Below, in pieces: positions 16,837 to 25,524 of a stretch of 64,000 nt of DNA; within the stretch, counting starts at the first letter, position 1, and each line of letters begins with the position of its first letter. The notes beneath the pieces were generated by a model. The model saw only the letters and a list, made by a program, of their open reading frames with translations, did not search any database and was not told where the DNA came from. Origin of the DNA: a bacterium (GTDB lineage Bacteria > Sysuimicrobiota > Sysuimicrobiia > Sysuimicrobiales > Segetimicrobiaceae); NCBI GenBank assembly GCA_035308905.1, contig DATGFS010000038.1, forward strand, positions 1-64,000, given 5' to 3'. Position numbers and translations under genes: made by a program.

Positions 16837-18174
16837 TCACGCCGCGACGGCGGACCGGTAGGCGAGGTCGAGATACACGGCGGTCTGCAGCACGAGATCG
16901 CGGATCGCGACGGCCTCGTTGGGGCCGTGCGCGTGGTGGCGTCCCGGATCGCTGTCGGGATGGCCCGGCGCGAACCCGTACGCCGGCACCCCGGTCTCGC
17001 GGACGAACCGCGAATCGGTGAAGCCGCCGCTGAGGCTCGCCACAACCTCGGCCGGGCGCCCGAGCGCCCGGTGCAGCACGTCCGTCAGCATCGCGAGCAG
17101 CGGCTCGCCGGCCGGCGAGGTGTTGGCCACCGCGGTCTGGTCGACGCGCACGTCGGCCTCGCCCAAGAGGCGCCGCACCTGCGCCTCCACGTACGACGGC
17201 CCCTGGTGGGGGAGCGCCCGCACGTCGCACGTGAGGCGGCAGACGTCCGGCACGCTGTTCGACTTCACGCCGCCGGCGATCAGCGTCGGGGTGACGAGCA
17301 TCCGCGAGACCTGGCGCAGGTGGTCGGCCAGCCGCGGGCTCGTCGCGTTGAGGCGTGCGATCACCGCGTCCACGTTCGACGGGATCACGGGCCCGGTCAG
17401 GCGGCTCACCGCCGTGAAGATGGGACCGCTCGTATCGCGCTCCGGCTCGTACGCGCGCAGGCGCTCGAGCGCGGCCGCGACCTTGTAGAACGCGTTGTCT
17501 CCCTGCCACGGCCGGGCGGCATGGGCGCCGCGCCCGTGGAAGGCGGCGCCGATCTCGAACCGCCCCTTCTCCCCGACGCCCAGCACGCACCAGTCACGCC
17601 CGTCGACCGGGATGAAGAAGCCTCCGCCTTCGTTCAGGCACAGCCCGCCGCGCACCCACTCGGCGCGCTCGCGCGCCACCCAGCCCATCCCGTACGCGCC
17701 GCCGGCCTCCTCGTCCGCCACGCAGACGAAGTTGACCCCGTGGGCGAGCGCGGCGCCGGACCGCTTGAGGAGAATGAGGGCCATCGTCTGCGCCGCCACG
17801 GTGCCCTTCATGTCCGCCGCCCCGCGGCCCAGCAGGTGGCCGTCCTCGACGTCGCCCTCGAACGGCGGATGGGTCCACTGCTGGGCGTCGCCGGCCGGGA
17901 CGACGTCCGTGTGAGAGGCCAGGACGAGCGCCGTCCGCCCGCTGCGGCCGCTCATGCGCGCGACGAGGTTGCCGCGCTCGGGCACGCGCCCGTCGATCTC
18001 GGACTCGATCCCGGCCGCGCGCAATACGCGCGCGAGGTGCGTCGCGGCCTCGGTCTCGTTCCCGGTCGGCATGACGCCGGTGTTGGTCGTGTCGATGCGG
18101 ACGAGGTCGCGGGCGAGCCCGGCGAGCTCGTCCTGGTGCTCTTCGGCGAGGCGTCGGCAGTCCGGCGTAGGCAT
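16837..18174 (-). CDS. M20 family metallopeptidase (ArgE/DapE/ACY1 type)
   Basis: 445 residues, a zinc-dependent amidohydrolase. The metal-site motifs are LASHTDVVP (His ligand), GRGAADMKGT (bridging Asp) and CVADEEAGG (catalytic and ligand Glu), in the order expected for M20. A dimerisation domain lies in the middle and a late EAVAIRDLV region follows. It would cleave an N-acyl amino acid, succinyl-diaminopimelate-like substrate or dipeptide; the family does not allow a finer call. The start at 18174 has only a weak upstream purine stretch. It follows the pst-phoU operon on the same strand but a large GC hairpin separates them. Confidence 0.88.
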   Translation of the reverse strand: MPTPDCRRLAEEHQDELAGLARDLVRIDTTNTGVMPTGNETEAATHLARVLRAAGIESEIDGRVPERGNLVARMSGRSGRTALVLASHTDVVPAGDAQQWTHPPFEGDVEDGHLLGRGAADMKGTVAAQTMALILLKRSGAALAHGVNFVCVADEEAGGAYGMGWVARERAEWVRGGLCLNEGGGFFIPVDGRDWCVLGVGEKGRFEIGAAFHGRGAHAARPWQGDNAFYKVAAALERLRAYEPERDTSGPIFTAVSRLTGPVIPSNVDAVIARLNATSPRLADHLRQVSRMLVTPTLIAGGVKSNSVPDVCRLTCDVRALPHQGPSYVEAQVRRLLGEADVRVDQTAVANTSPAGEPLLAMLTDVLHRALGRPAEVVASLSGGFTDSRFVRETGVPAYGFAPGHPDSDPGRHHAHGPNEAVAIRDLVLQTAVYLDLAYRSAVAA

Positions 18175-18216
18175 GGGACAATCTCGTTCCCGGCGGCCCG
18201 GAGGGCTTCCTTCCGC

Positions 18217-18258
18217 GCCGCCGGCCCGGCCGGCGGCCCCCCGCCGGCCGCCGGCGGC
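18217..18258 (-). terminator. Large GC-only hairpin downstream of phoU
   Basis: A 20-base arm at 18217-18236 and an 18-base arm at 18241-18258 are reverse complements apart from a 2-base bulge, with a CCCC loop. It starts 8 bases past the phoU stop and lies before the M20 peptidase gene. No U tract follows on the minus strand, so it may terminate, pause or protect the 3' end of the pst-phoU message. Confidence 0.45.
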
Positions 18259-18266
18259 GATACCGC

Positions 18267-18932
18267 CTAGAGGTTCAATTCCTTCAGCGTGCCCGTGACC
18301 ATGTAGATCACGCGCTCGGCGATGTTCGTGGCGTGGTCGCCCATCCGCTCGAGCGCCTGGGCGGAGAAGAGCAGATGCGTGGCGCGCTGGATGTTGTGGG
18401 GATCCTCAATCATGTACGTCAGCAGCTCGCGAAATACCTGACCGTAGAGATGGTCCACCTCGTCGTCGGCGGCCGCCATCTGCTGCGCGAGGTTGACGTC
18501 GCGCTGCACAAAGGCGTCCAGGCCGGTGCGGAGCATCTGCTGCACCATTTCGGCCATCCGCGGAATGTCGATGAGGGGCTTGAGCAGCGGTTGATCGGCC
18601 ATCCGCTTGGTCGCCCGCGCAATGTCCTCCGCGTGGTCGCCGATGCGCTCGAGGTCCATCGTCATCGCCCATACCGCGGCGATGGTGCGGAGATCTTTGG
18701 CCATCGGCTGCTGGGTGGCCATCAGCATGAGGCAGCGCTCTTCCAGCTCGAGGTGCAGCGCGTCGATGGCGTTGTCGGCGGCGATGACGGCCTCCGCGCC
18801 CTCGACGCTGCGGGAGCGGAGCGCTTCGACCGACCGGCGCACCGCTTCTTCGACGAGCGCGCCCATGCGGAGCAGATCGTCCCGGAGGCCCGCCAGTTCC
18901 CGGTCGAACGCCTCCCGCGTCTGGACGGTCAT
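18267..18932 (-). CDS. phoU: Phosphate signalling protein PhoU
   Basis: 221 residues forming two repeated three-helix bundles. The pattern ExxxxxxM(D)LExIGDHAxxIA appears in the first bundle (TMDLERIGDHAEDIA) and again in the second (ALERMGDHATNIAE); these acidic clusters bind metal ions. PhoU acts at the inner membrane between the PstSCAB importer and the PhoR kinase, repressing the Pho response when phosphate is plentiful. It follows pstB by one base and is the last gene of the pst operon. Confidence 0.95.
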   Translation of the reverse strand: MTVQTREAFDRELAGLRDDLLRMGALVEEAVRRSVEALRSRSVEGAEAVIAADNAIDALHLELEERCLMLMATQQPMAKDLRTIAAVWAMTMDLERIGDHAEDIARATKRMADQPLLKPLIDIPRMAEMVQQMLRTGLDAFVQRDVNLAQQMAAADDEVDHLYGQVFRELLTYMIEDPHNIQRATHLLFSAQALERMGDHATNIAERVIYMVTGTLKELNL

Positions 18933-18933
18933 C

Positions 18934-19755
18934 TCACCCGAACCTGCCGGTGATGTAGTCTTCCGTCTGCCGTTCCTTGGGCCGCGTGAACAGCTCCGCG
19001 GTGGGGCCGTATTCGATCAGGCTGCCGGCCAGCATGAACGCGGTGCTGTCGGACACCCGCGCGGCCTGCTGCATGTTGTGCGTGACGATGACGATCGTCA
19101 GCGTCTCGCGCAGCGTCTTGGCCAGCTCCTCGATCTTCAGCGTCGACGCCGGGTCGAGCGCCGACGCCGGCTCGTCCATCAGCAGGACTTCGGGCTGCAC
19201 CGCGAGCGCCCTGGCGATGCACAGCCGCTGCTGCTGGCCGCCGGATAGGCTCGTCCCGGGCCGGGCCAGCACATCCTTGACCTCGTCCCACAGCGCGGCC
19301 TGGCCCAGACTGCGTTCGGCCACCTCATCCAGGACCCGGCGGTCGCGAATCCCGTTCAGCCGCAGTCCCACCACGACGTTGTCGTAAATCGACATCGTCG
19401 GGAATGGGTTGGCCCGCTGGAACACCATGCCGACGCGGCGCCGCACCTCGACCGGATCCACCGACGGCGCATAGATGTCCTCGCCGTCGAGCAGCACGCG
19501 GCCCTCCCTGCGGGCGCCGGGGACGACCTCGTGCATCCGGTTGAGACAGCGCAGGAACGTCGACTTGCCGCAGCCGGACGGGCCGATGATGGCGGTGATC
19601 CGGTTCGCGGCAATGTCGAGCGACAGCCCCTTCACGGCGTGCGTGCGCCCGAAGTAGGCATGGAGGTCTTCAACGACGAGTTGCGACGGAACGCCGGTCT
19701 CGATGGCCTCCCCCTTCGCGAGTGCGGAGGCTATCGCGTGGTCCCACAACATCAT
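18934..19755 (-). CDS. pstB: Phosphate ABC transporter ATP-binding protein PstB
   Basis: About 273 residues. Walker A is GPSGCGKST, the signature is LSGGQQQR, Walker B is [12 protein letters not shown], and the switch histidine is in [15 protein letters not shown]. The [19 protein letters not shown] stretch after Walker A and the [20 protein letters not shown] segment are specific to PstB among ABC ATPases. It powers high-affinity phosphate uptake with PstA/PstC. ATGATG at 19755/19752 both have AAGGAAG upstream; I take the first. It lies 83 bases after pstA, a gap that holds only the pstA stop and a short leader. Confidence 0.95.
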   Translation of the reverse strand: MMLWDHAIASALAKGEAIETGVPSQLVVEDLHAYFGRTHAVKGLSLDIAANRITAIIGPSGCGKSTFLRCLNRMHEVVPGARREGRVLLDGEDIYAPSVDPVEVRRRVGMVFQRANPFPTMSIYDNVVVGLRLNGIRDRRVLDEVAERSLGQAALWDEVKDVLARPGTSLSGGQQQRLCIARALAVQPEVLLMDEPASALDPASTLKIEELAKTLRETLTIVIVTHNMQQAARVSDSTAFMLAGSLIEYGPTAELFTRPKERQTEDYITGRFG

Positions 19756-19838
19756 GCTGGGAGCTTCCTTCGCGATGACTTCGGACCCCCCGATGGTCCT
19801 ACCTCCCGCCGGTCGACCGCCGCCCGGCCGCCATGAAA

Positions 19839-20699
19839 TTAACGCCCCACCGTGAACCGCTGCCGGCCCGCCGCCCGCGCGGCTATATTCAACAACAGCG
19901 TGATCGCCATCAACACCAGCGCCGCCGCCCACGCCTGGCGATGCCAATCGTCGTACGGCGCGATCGAGTAGGTGAACAGCTGCACGGTGAGCGACGAGAT
20001 CGGCTGATCGAGCCCCGCCTGCCAGAACTGGTTGTTGAAGGCGGTGAACAAGAGGGGCGCCGTCTCACCGCCGATGCGCGCCACGGCCAGCATGATGCCG
20101 GTGATCACGCCCGCCGTCGCGGTGCGAAGGACGATTCGGAGGCTTGTGATCCACCAGCGGATGCCGAGGGCGAGCGACGCCTCGCGCAGCGACGACGGCA
20201 CGAGCCGGACCATCTCCTCGGTGGTCCGCACCACCAGTGGGATCATCATGACGCCGAGCGCGAGCCCCCCGGCCAGCGCCGAAAAGCGGTGCATCGGGAC
20301 AACGACCAGCGCGTAGACGAAGACCCCGACGACGATGCTCGGAAGGCCGTTGAGGACATCCGCGGTAAACCGTATCCACCAGCCCAGCCGGCCGTCGCCG
20401 GCCTCCGCGAGAAAGAGCCCGCCGAGGATGCCGACCGGCACGCCGACGCCGGATGCGAGCCCGATCAGCGTGAGCGTGCCCAGGATCGCGTTCGCCATGC
20501 CGCCTCCGGGCTCGCCCACCGGCGCCGGCAGGTGGGTGAAGAACGCCCAGTTGAGCGCCGGCGCGCCCTGGACGACGACGTAGCCGAGCAGGCTCGCCAG
20601 CGGGGCGATCGCGACGAGAATCGCGGCAAGACAGACCCACCCCATGACGCGGTCCGTCAGCCGCCGGCGCGCGCCCGCGCGGGAGCCCGGCGCGATCAC
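19839..20699 (-). CDS. pstA: Phosphate ABC transporter permease PstA
   Basis: 286 residues, six transmembrane helices. Family segments are [18 protein letters not shown], the loop [19 protein letters not shown], and the EAA-like [28 protein letters not shown], all close to the PstA consensus. It forms the membrane channel with PstC. The GTG at 20699 overlaps the pstC stop as GTGA; the longer in-frame reading to 21233 is not coding. Confidence 0.94.
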   Translation of the reverse strand: MIAPGSRAGARRRLTDRVMGWVCLAAILVAIAPLASLLGYVVVQGAPALNWAFFTHLPAPVGEPGGGMANAILGTLTLIGLASGVGVPVGILGGLFLAEAGDGRLGWWIRFTADVLNGLPSIVVGVFVYALVVVPMHRFSALAGGLALGVMMIPLVVRTTEEMVRLVPSSLREASLALGIRWWITSLRIVLRTATAGVITGIMLAVARIGGETAPLLFTAFNNQFWQAGLDQPISSLTVQLFTYSIAPYDDWHRQAWAAALVLMAITLLLNIAARAAGRQRFTVGR

Positions 20700-21673
20700 C
20701 GGACCACCCGCGTATGGGACGTCACGCGCGCCACGAGCCACCTCGCCAGCGCATTCACGATCAGCGACACCGCGAAAAGCACGAGCGCCATCTCGATGAG
20801 GGCGGACAGGTACAGGTCGCTGGTCGCCTCCGAGAATTCGTTGGCCAGCACCGCTGCGATCGTATAGGCGGGCTGGAACAGGGACGTTGGAATCTGCGGG
20901 CGGTTGCCGATCACCATTGTGACGGCGATCGTCTCGCCGAGCGCGCGGCCGAGGCCCAGGATGACGGCGCCGATGATCCCGACCCGGCCGTACGGCACGA
21001 CCGCGCGGCTGATGACCTCCCAGCGGGTCGCGCCGAGCGCATACATCGCCTCGCGCTGCTCCGGCGGCACGGCGCGCAGGACGTCGCGCGACACCGACGA
21101 CACGATCGGGATGATCATGATCGCGAGGATGATGCCGGCCGCGAGCAGGCCGATGCCGTACTGCGGGCCGCTGAACAGGGGGAGCCAGCCCAAGACCGCC
21201 GCGAGCGCCGGCTCGACGGCCGCGCGTACCCACGGCGCCAGCACGAAAATACCCCAGAGGCCGAGGATGACGCTCGGGATCGCGGCCAGGAGCTCGATGA
21301 CGAACGACAGCGCGACCGACATCTGCGCGGGGGCGATCTCGACGAGATAGACCGCGACGCCGAGACTGATCGGCACCGCGATGAGCAGCGCCAGCGTCGA
21401 CGAAGCCACCGTGCCGAAGACGAACGGCAGGGCCCCGAAGACATTGTGCACAGGATCCCAGCGCGACGTCCAGAGAAACGCCGGGCCGAACCGCCGGATC
21501 GACGGCATCGCCGCGCCGATGAGCACGCAGGCGATCGCGGCGACCAGCACGATCACGGCCACGCCGAACACCGTGAGCAGGACGCGAAAGCCGACGTCGC
21601 CGCCGCGGCCGCCCCGCGATCGAGGCACGGCCGGGAGAGGCGCGCCTCTCCCGGCCGGCAGGGCATAGGACAT
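20696..21673 (-). CDS. pstC: Phosphate ABC transporter permease PstC
   Basis: 325 residues with six predicted helices. The first runs at about 28-52, and the FLWTSRWDPVHNVFGALPFVFGT segment after it is diagnostic of PstC. ELLAAIPSVILGLWGIFVLAPW and the EAA loop (REAMYALGATRWEVI) follow. It partners PstA. The start is the ATG at 21673, 7 bases after the pstS stop. Confidence 0.95.
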   Translation of the reverse strand: MSYALPAGRGAPLPAVPRSRGGRGGDVGFRVLLTVFGVAVIVLVAAIACVLIGAAMPSIRRFGPAFLWTSRWDPVHNVFGALPFVFGTVASSTLALLIAVPISLGVAVYLVEIAPAQMSVALSFVIELLAAIPSVILGLWGIFVLAPWVRAAVEPALAAVLGWLPLFSGPQYGIGLLAAGIILAIMIIPIVSSVSRDVLRAVPPEQREAMYALGATRWEVISRAVVPYGRVGIIGAVILGLGRALGETIAVTMVIGNRPQIPTSLFQPAYTIAAVLANEFSEATSDLYLSALIEMALVLFAVSLIVNALARWLVARVTSHTRVVR

Positions 21674-21680
21674 GGATGAC

Positions 21681-22769
21681 TTACTGCGCGACGAGCAGCG
21701 CCTTGCCCTGGTACGTGACTTGCTTCACCAGCCCTTCGTCGATCTTGACCACGGCCGGCGGCGCCTGCGCGTACAAGAGCTGCGCGGCATCCTTTTCTCC
21801 GTCGTGGATGGCCCACCACAGAAAGTCGACGAGCGCGCGGCCTCTCACCGCGTCCTGCTGTTCTTGCGGAACCAGCAGATAGGTGAACCCGGCGATCGGA
21901 TAGTTCATCGCCCCGGGCGCGTACGCGATCGAGACGCGCACGTCACGCGTCTTCACCATCTGCTCGGCGCCGCCCGCCGCGGCCAGCACGGTCGCGGCGA
22001 GCGACGGCGCCACCCAGTGCCCGTCGCGGTTCTTCACCACGGCGTACGTGAGGTTGTTCTGCTTGACGTAGGCGAGCTCGACGTAGCCGATGGCGCCGGG
22101 CGTCTGCTTGACCGCGCCGGCGACTCCCTCGTTTCCCTTCCCGCCGATGCCAACCGGCCACTCGACCGACGTGGCGTGACCGACCTTGTTGGACCACTCC
22201 GGGCTGACCAGCGACAGGAACGACGTGAAGTGAAACGTGGTGCCGCTGCCGTCGGACCGGTGCACGACCGTGATCGGCAGGTTCGGCAGCTTCATGCCCG
22301 GATTGTCGGCCGTGAGCTTCGGATCGTTCCACTTGGTGATGGTGCCCAGATACAGCGCGGCGATGTTCTGCGACGACAGGCGCAGCCCCGTGCCGACGTT
22401 CGGGATGTTGTAGCTCATCGCGATCGCGCCGGCGACCGTGGGAATCAAGACGATCGGCCGGCCCATCGCTTTGAGCTGGTCGTCGGACAGCGGCGCATCG
22501 GACGCGCCGAAATCGACCGTGCGGTTCTTGACCTGCTGGATGCCGCCGCCGCTGCCGATGGACTGATAGTTGATCCGCACGTCGGGATGAGCGCGATTGT
22601 ATTCGGCGAACCACCGCGAGTAGAGCGGGAACGGAAACGTGGCGCCCGCCCCGTTCAACGTGACGATGCCGGCGCCCTTCGCCGGCTGCACGGCCGGACT
22701 CATCCCCACGAGCAGGGCGCAGATGGCCGCGGCCGCGAGCAAAGAACGCCAATGTGGCGTTGTCCTCAT
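21681..22769 (-). CDS. pstS: Phosphate ABC transporter substrate-binding protein PstS
   Basis: About 362 residues with a Sec signal peptide (hydrophobic core near residues 8-22, cleavage near AKGAG). The mature protein opens with the PstS hallmark LNGAGATFPFPLYSRWFAEY. It also has the phosphate-contacting regions IGSGGGIQQVKNRTVDFGASDAPLS and HRSDGSGTTFHFTSFLS. It captures phosphate outside the membrane for PstCAB. The ATG at 22769 has GGGGGA about 6 bases upstream and is preferred to the ATG at 22796. It is first in the operon, and an 11-bp-periodic Pho-box-like repeat lies upstream. Confidence 0.95.
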   Translation of the reverse strand: MRTTPHWRSLLAAAAICALLVGMSPAVQPAKGAGIVTLNGAGATFPFPLYSRWFAEYNRAHPDVRINYQSIGSGGGIQQVKNRTVDFGASDAPLSDDQLKAMGRPIVLIPTVAGAIAMSYNIPNVGTGLRLSSQNIAALYLGTITKWNDPKLTADNPGMKLPNLPITVVHRSDGSGTTFHFTSFLSLVSPEWSNKVGHATSVEWPVGIGGKGNEGVAGAVKQTPGAIGYVELAYVKQNNLTYAVVKNRDGHWVAPSLAATVLAAAGGAEQMVKTRDVRVSIAYAPGAMNYPIAGFTYLLVPQEQQDAVRGRALVDFLWWAIHDGEKDAAQLLYAQAPPAVVKIDEGLVKQVTYQGKALLVAQ

Positions 22770-22823
22770 CGAGTCCCCCTTGTGAATCTGTCTCATCCGT
22801 TCAAGGGTAGATTAGCGGGCGTG

Positions 22824-22873
22824 TATTAATCCTCCGGCCGGCGCGGATTAAGAGATTATTAAGGCGCCGTTAA
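22824..22873 (-). promoter_or_regulatory. Pho-box-like repeats upstream of pstS
   Basis: Read on the minus strand, TTAACG, TTAATA and TTAATC occur in a row, each separated by exactly 5 bases (22846-22873), giving an 11-bp period. A fourth copy, TTAATA at 22824-22829, lies exactly two periods (22 bp) further toward pstS. This matches the spacing and sequence of PhoP-type boxes (TTnAyA-N5 repeats), one helical turn apart. Being A/T-rich it stands out in the 70% GC background. It is 55-104 bases upstream of the pstS ATG and also 50 bases from the divergent aquaporin start, so PhoB/PhoP may control both directions. Confidence 0.75.
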
Positions 22874-22922
22874 CGATGTGCGAGCAGGGACAATCGCCGG
22901 CCGCTGACAACTCCTTGAGAGA

Positions 22923-23680
22923 ATGTCTTCGCACGGGACCGCGTCCACGCTCCCGCGGCGCGCGCTGGCCGAATTCATCGGCACCGCGTTGCTCGTCGCG
23001 GCCGTGATCGGATCGGGCATCGCCGCGGCGCGACTCAGCCCCCACGATGCGGGCCTGCAGTTGTTCGAGAACGCCGCGGCCACCGCCGCCGCCCTCACCG
23101 CGATCATTCTGGCGGTGGGTCCGGTCTCGGGCGCCCACCTGAACCCCGCGTAACCCTGGCCGATTGGCGCTTGGGCGGGATCAGCGGATACGATGGAGTC
23201 TTCTACGGGCTCGCGCAAATCGGCGGCGGCGTCTCGGGCGCTGTCGCCGCCAATATGATGTTCGCGCTGCCGGCCGTCGAAATCTCATCCACGGCGCGGT
23301 GGGGAGCCCATCTCTGGTTCAGCGAGGTGGTGGCGACGTTCGGTCTGCTGCTGGTGATCTTCGGAGGCGCGCGCTCGGGCCGAGGCGCGTTCGTTCCCGT
23401 CGGTGTCGGCGCCTACATCGGCGGCGCGTATTGGTTCACGTCATCGACGAGTTTCGCCAACCCCGCGGTGACGGTCGCCCGCACGCTCTCCAACACGTTC
23501 GCGGGCATCGCCCCCGGTTCTGCGGGGCCGTTCCTGGCGGCCCAGGTTGTCGGGGCGCTGCTGGCGGTCGCCGTCGTCCGGCTGCTCTACCCTACGATCG
23601 CCGAGGTCGCCGCGAGCGTCGTGGTGCCGCACACGGGATCCACCGGGCATCCGGAGAATAGTGGCGGCCGCTCAGGGTAG
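22923..23680 (+). pseudogene. MIP/aquaporin-family channel of an arsenic locus, broken by a 1-base frameshift
   Basis: Residues 1-76 (22923-23150) give the first half of an aquaporin and end at the first NPA motif (GAHLNPA) with an immediate TAA. The next frame, from base 23150, continues without a break as VTLADWRLGGISGYDG and carries helices 3-6 and the second NPA (SFANPAVTVA) to the stop at 23680. Inserting one G at the junction restores a full protein of about 252 residues. Channels of this type next to arsC (AqpS-like) pass arsenite or methylarsenicals. The break is either a real mutation, a base-call error, or, less likely, a -1 frameshift site; no classical slippery heptamer is visible. 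Confidence 0.82.
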
Positions 23681-23695
23681 GGGGAGCGCGCGCTG

Positions 23696-24082
23696 ATGGC
23701 CCGTGTGCTCTTCGTCTGCCTCCACAACGCGGGCCGCTCTCAGATGAGCCGCGCCTTCTTCGAGCAGATCGCGCAGGGCACCCACGAAGCGCGCTCGGCC
23801 GGCACGTCGCCGGCGGAACGGGTCCATCCTGAAGTCGTCGACGCGATGCGGGAGGTCGGCATCGATTTGTCCGCGCGGACGCCGCGGCGGCTGACGGACG
23901 AGCTGGCGGGATGGGCCGACGTCGTCGTCACAATGGGCTGCGGCGACCAGTGCCCGTATATCCCGGGAAAACGATACATCGATTGGGATCTCCCGGATCC
24001 CAAGGGGATGCCGGCGGCCGACGTGCGCCGCGTGCGCGACGAGATCCGCCGGCGCGTGCGGGAATTGGCGCGAGACCTGTGA
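23696..24082 (+). CDS. arsC: Arsenate reductase, low-molecular-weight phosphatase type
   Basis: 128 residues. The anion-binding P-loop is CLHNAGRS with Cys8 and Arg14 (CX5R). Two further cysteines, Cys82 and Cys86 in MGCGDQC, are placed to relay the disulfide during reduction. The DWDLPDPKG segment is conserved in the family. It reduces arsenate to arsenite with thioredoxin or a low-molecular-weight thiol. The second and third cysteines are only 4 apart, unlike the 7-residue spacing of the Bacillus/Staphylococcus thioredoxin-linked enzymes, so the electron donor is open. GGGGGAG precedes the ATG at 23696; the gene lies 15 bases after the aquaporin frame and is likely co-transcribed. Confidence 0.92.
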   Translation: MARVLFVCLHNAGRSQMSRAFFEQIAQGTHEARSAGTSPAERVHPEVVDAMREVGIDLSARTPRRLTDELAGWADVVVTMGCGDQCPYIPGKRYIDWDLPDPKGMPAADVRRVRDEIRRRVRELARDL

Positions 24083-24094
24083 CCTCGGCGCCGG

Positions 24095-24120
24095 CGCGGG
24101 ACCGCGGGCCCCGGTCCGCG
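24095..24120. terminator. Short GC hairpin between convergent arsC and phoR
   Basis: GGACCG and CGGTCC pair across a 7-base loop and the stem can extend by three G-C pairs past a one-base bulge. It fills the 43-base gap between the converging stops and may work in both directions. There is no U tract on either side. Confidence 0.4.
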
Positions 24121-24125
24121 GCGGT

Positions 24126-25523
24126 TCATTCCTGGGCGCGCGGCAGCACCAGCGTGAAACGGGTGCCCTGCCCTTCCACGCTCTGCACCTCGACCTCGCC
24201 TCCGTGCGAGGTGGCGATGTGCTTGACGATACTGAGGCCCAGGCCGGTGCCGCCGAGCGCCCGCGACCGAGACCGGTCCACGCGATAAAATCGCTCAAAG
24301 ATCCGGGGAAGGTGTTCCGGCGAGATTCCAATCCCCGTGTCCGCCACGGAAATCGTGACGGTACTTTCCCGGCGCCCCGCCTCCACAATGACCGTTCCGC
24401 CGTCGAGCGTATACTTGATCGCGTTGTCCACGAGATTCGCGACCGCCTGTGTGATACGGGTGCGGTCGGCCCACGCCCGCGGCAGCCCGGGCGCGCCGTC
24501 GCCGCGCAGCGCGATCCGCCGGCGTTCCGCCATGGGCCTGAACTTTGTGATCACGTCGTCGACGACGTCGTCGAGGGCGACGGGCTCCATCTCCAGTTTG
24601 GCGCTGCCGCTCTCGATCGCCGACAGATCCAAGAGATCGTTGACGAGGAGGGTCAGGCGGTCGATCTCCGCGACGATCCGCTCGAAGAACCGGGGCCCGG
24701 CCTCACGATCCTGCGCCGCTCCTCCGGCCAGCGCTTCGGCGAGCGCCCGCACAGACGCGAGCGGCGTGCGCAGCTCGTGCGAGACATTCGCGACGAACTC
24801 ACGGCGCACAATGTCGGTGCGGCGCTGCTCGGTGACGTCCTGCGCGACGACGACCACGCCCAGGAACTCGCCCCGCGGCCCCCTCACCGGGTTCGCCTGA
24901 ACGCGCAGCAGCCGCCGCTCGGGATGGTGCAGCTCGATCTCGCGGGTGCAGGGCCGGCGCTCCCGCTCGGCCTGCCGGACGAGGGCGTCCAGCTCGAAAT
25001 GGCGGAACACCTCGATCAGGGGGTGCCCGATCACGAAGGGCGCCACGATGCCGAAGAACCGCTCCGCCGCGGGGTTCACCAGCGTCAGCGCGCCTCGGCC
25101 GTCGAGCACCAGCAGCGCGTCGCTCATGTGGGCCAGCACGGACTCGAGCGTGGACTTCCGGAACTCGAGGGCGGCGATGATATGGCTGGTTTCCAGGACC
25201 ATGGCGTTGAAGGCGGCGACGGCTTCGTGCACCTCGTAGAACGACGTGCCGCGCGGCGGCTCGTGCGCCGGACGAAGGCGGCCCTCGATGCCGGACCACG
25301 CCGCGGCGGCGAGATCGCGGAGCGGCCGGCTCAGCGCGGCGGCGAACCGTGCGGCGACGAGCGTCGCCGCGGCGGCGGCGACGAGCGCCGTGCCGAGCAG
25401 AGGAGTCAAGACGTCGGGGAAGTGCCGCGGCCATCCCGCGGCGGCGAACAACACCGCGGCGCTGAGCGCGACGAGTGCCGCGTAGAGGACCAGCGCCGCC
25501 ATCACCGCGCGGTGGAGGCGCAT
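24126..25523 (-). CDS. phoR: Phosphate-type sensor histidine kinase PhoR
   Basis: 465 residues. Two transmembrane helices (about 7-29 and 40-62) have almost no outside loop between them, followed by a HAMP-like linker and a PAS domain (about 120-235). The HisKA domain has the phospho-accepting His249 in FVANVSHELRTPL. The ATPase domain has NLVDNAIKYT, DTGIGIS and GGTGLGLSIVKHI. The missing extracellular domain fits PhoR proteins that sense through PstSCAB/PhoU rather than binding phosphate. It sits one base from the response-regulator gene, and the pst operon is two genes away. Confidence 0.92.
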   Translation of the reverse strand: MRLHRAVMAALVLYAALVALSAAVLFAAAGWPRHFPDVLTPLLGTALVAAAAATLVAARFAAALSRPLRDLAAAAWSGIEGRLRPAHEPPRGTSFYEVHEAVAAFNAMVLETSHIIAALEFRKSTLESVLAHMSDALLVLDGRGALTLVNPAAERFFGIVAPFVIGHPLIEVFRHFELDALVRQAERERRPCTREIELHHPERRLLRVQANPVRGPRGEFLGVVVVAQDVTEQRRTDIVRREFVANVSHELRTPLASVRALAEALAGGAAQDREAGPRFFERIVAEIDRLTLLVNDLLDLSAIESGSAKLEMEPVALDDVVDDVITKFRPMAERRRIALRGDGAPGLPRAWADRTRITQAVANLVDNAIKYTLDGGTVIVEAGRRESTVTISVADTGIGISPEHLPRIFERFYRVDRSRSRALGGTGLGLSIVKHIATSHGGEVEVQSVEGQGTRFTLVLPRAQE

Positions 25524-25524
25524 C

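Noticed and set aside
19836-19842. TTAA near the pstA/pstB junction as a Pho-box half
   Set aside because: It is formed by the pstA stop codon and has no partner hexamer at 11 bp.
23141-23160. A programmed -1 frameshift in the aquaporin
   Set aside because: No classical slippery heptamer or downstream structure is evident; a point deletion or base-call error is simpler. Kept only as an alternative.
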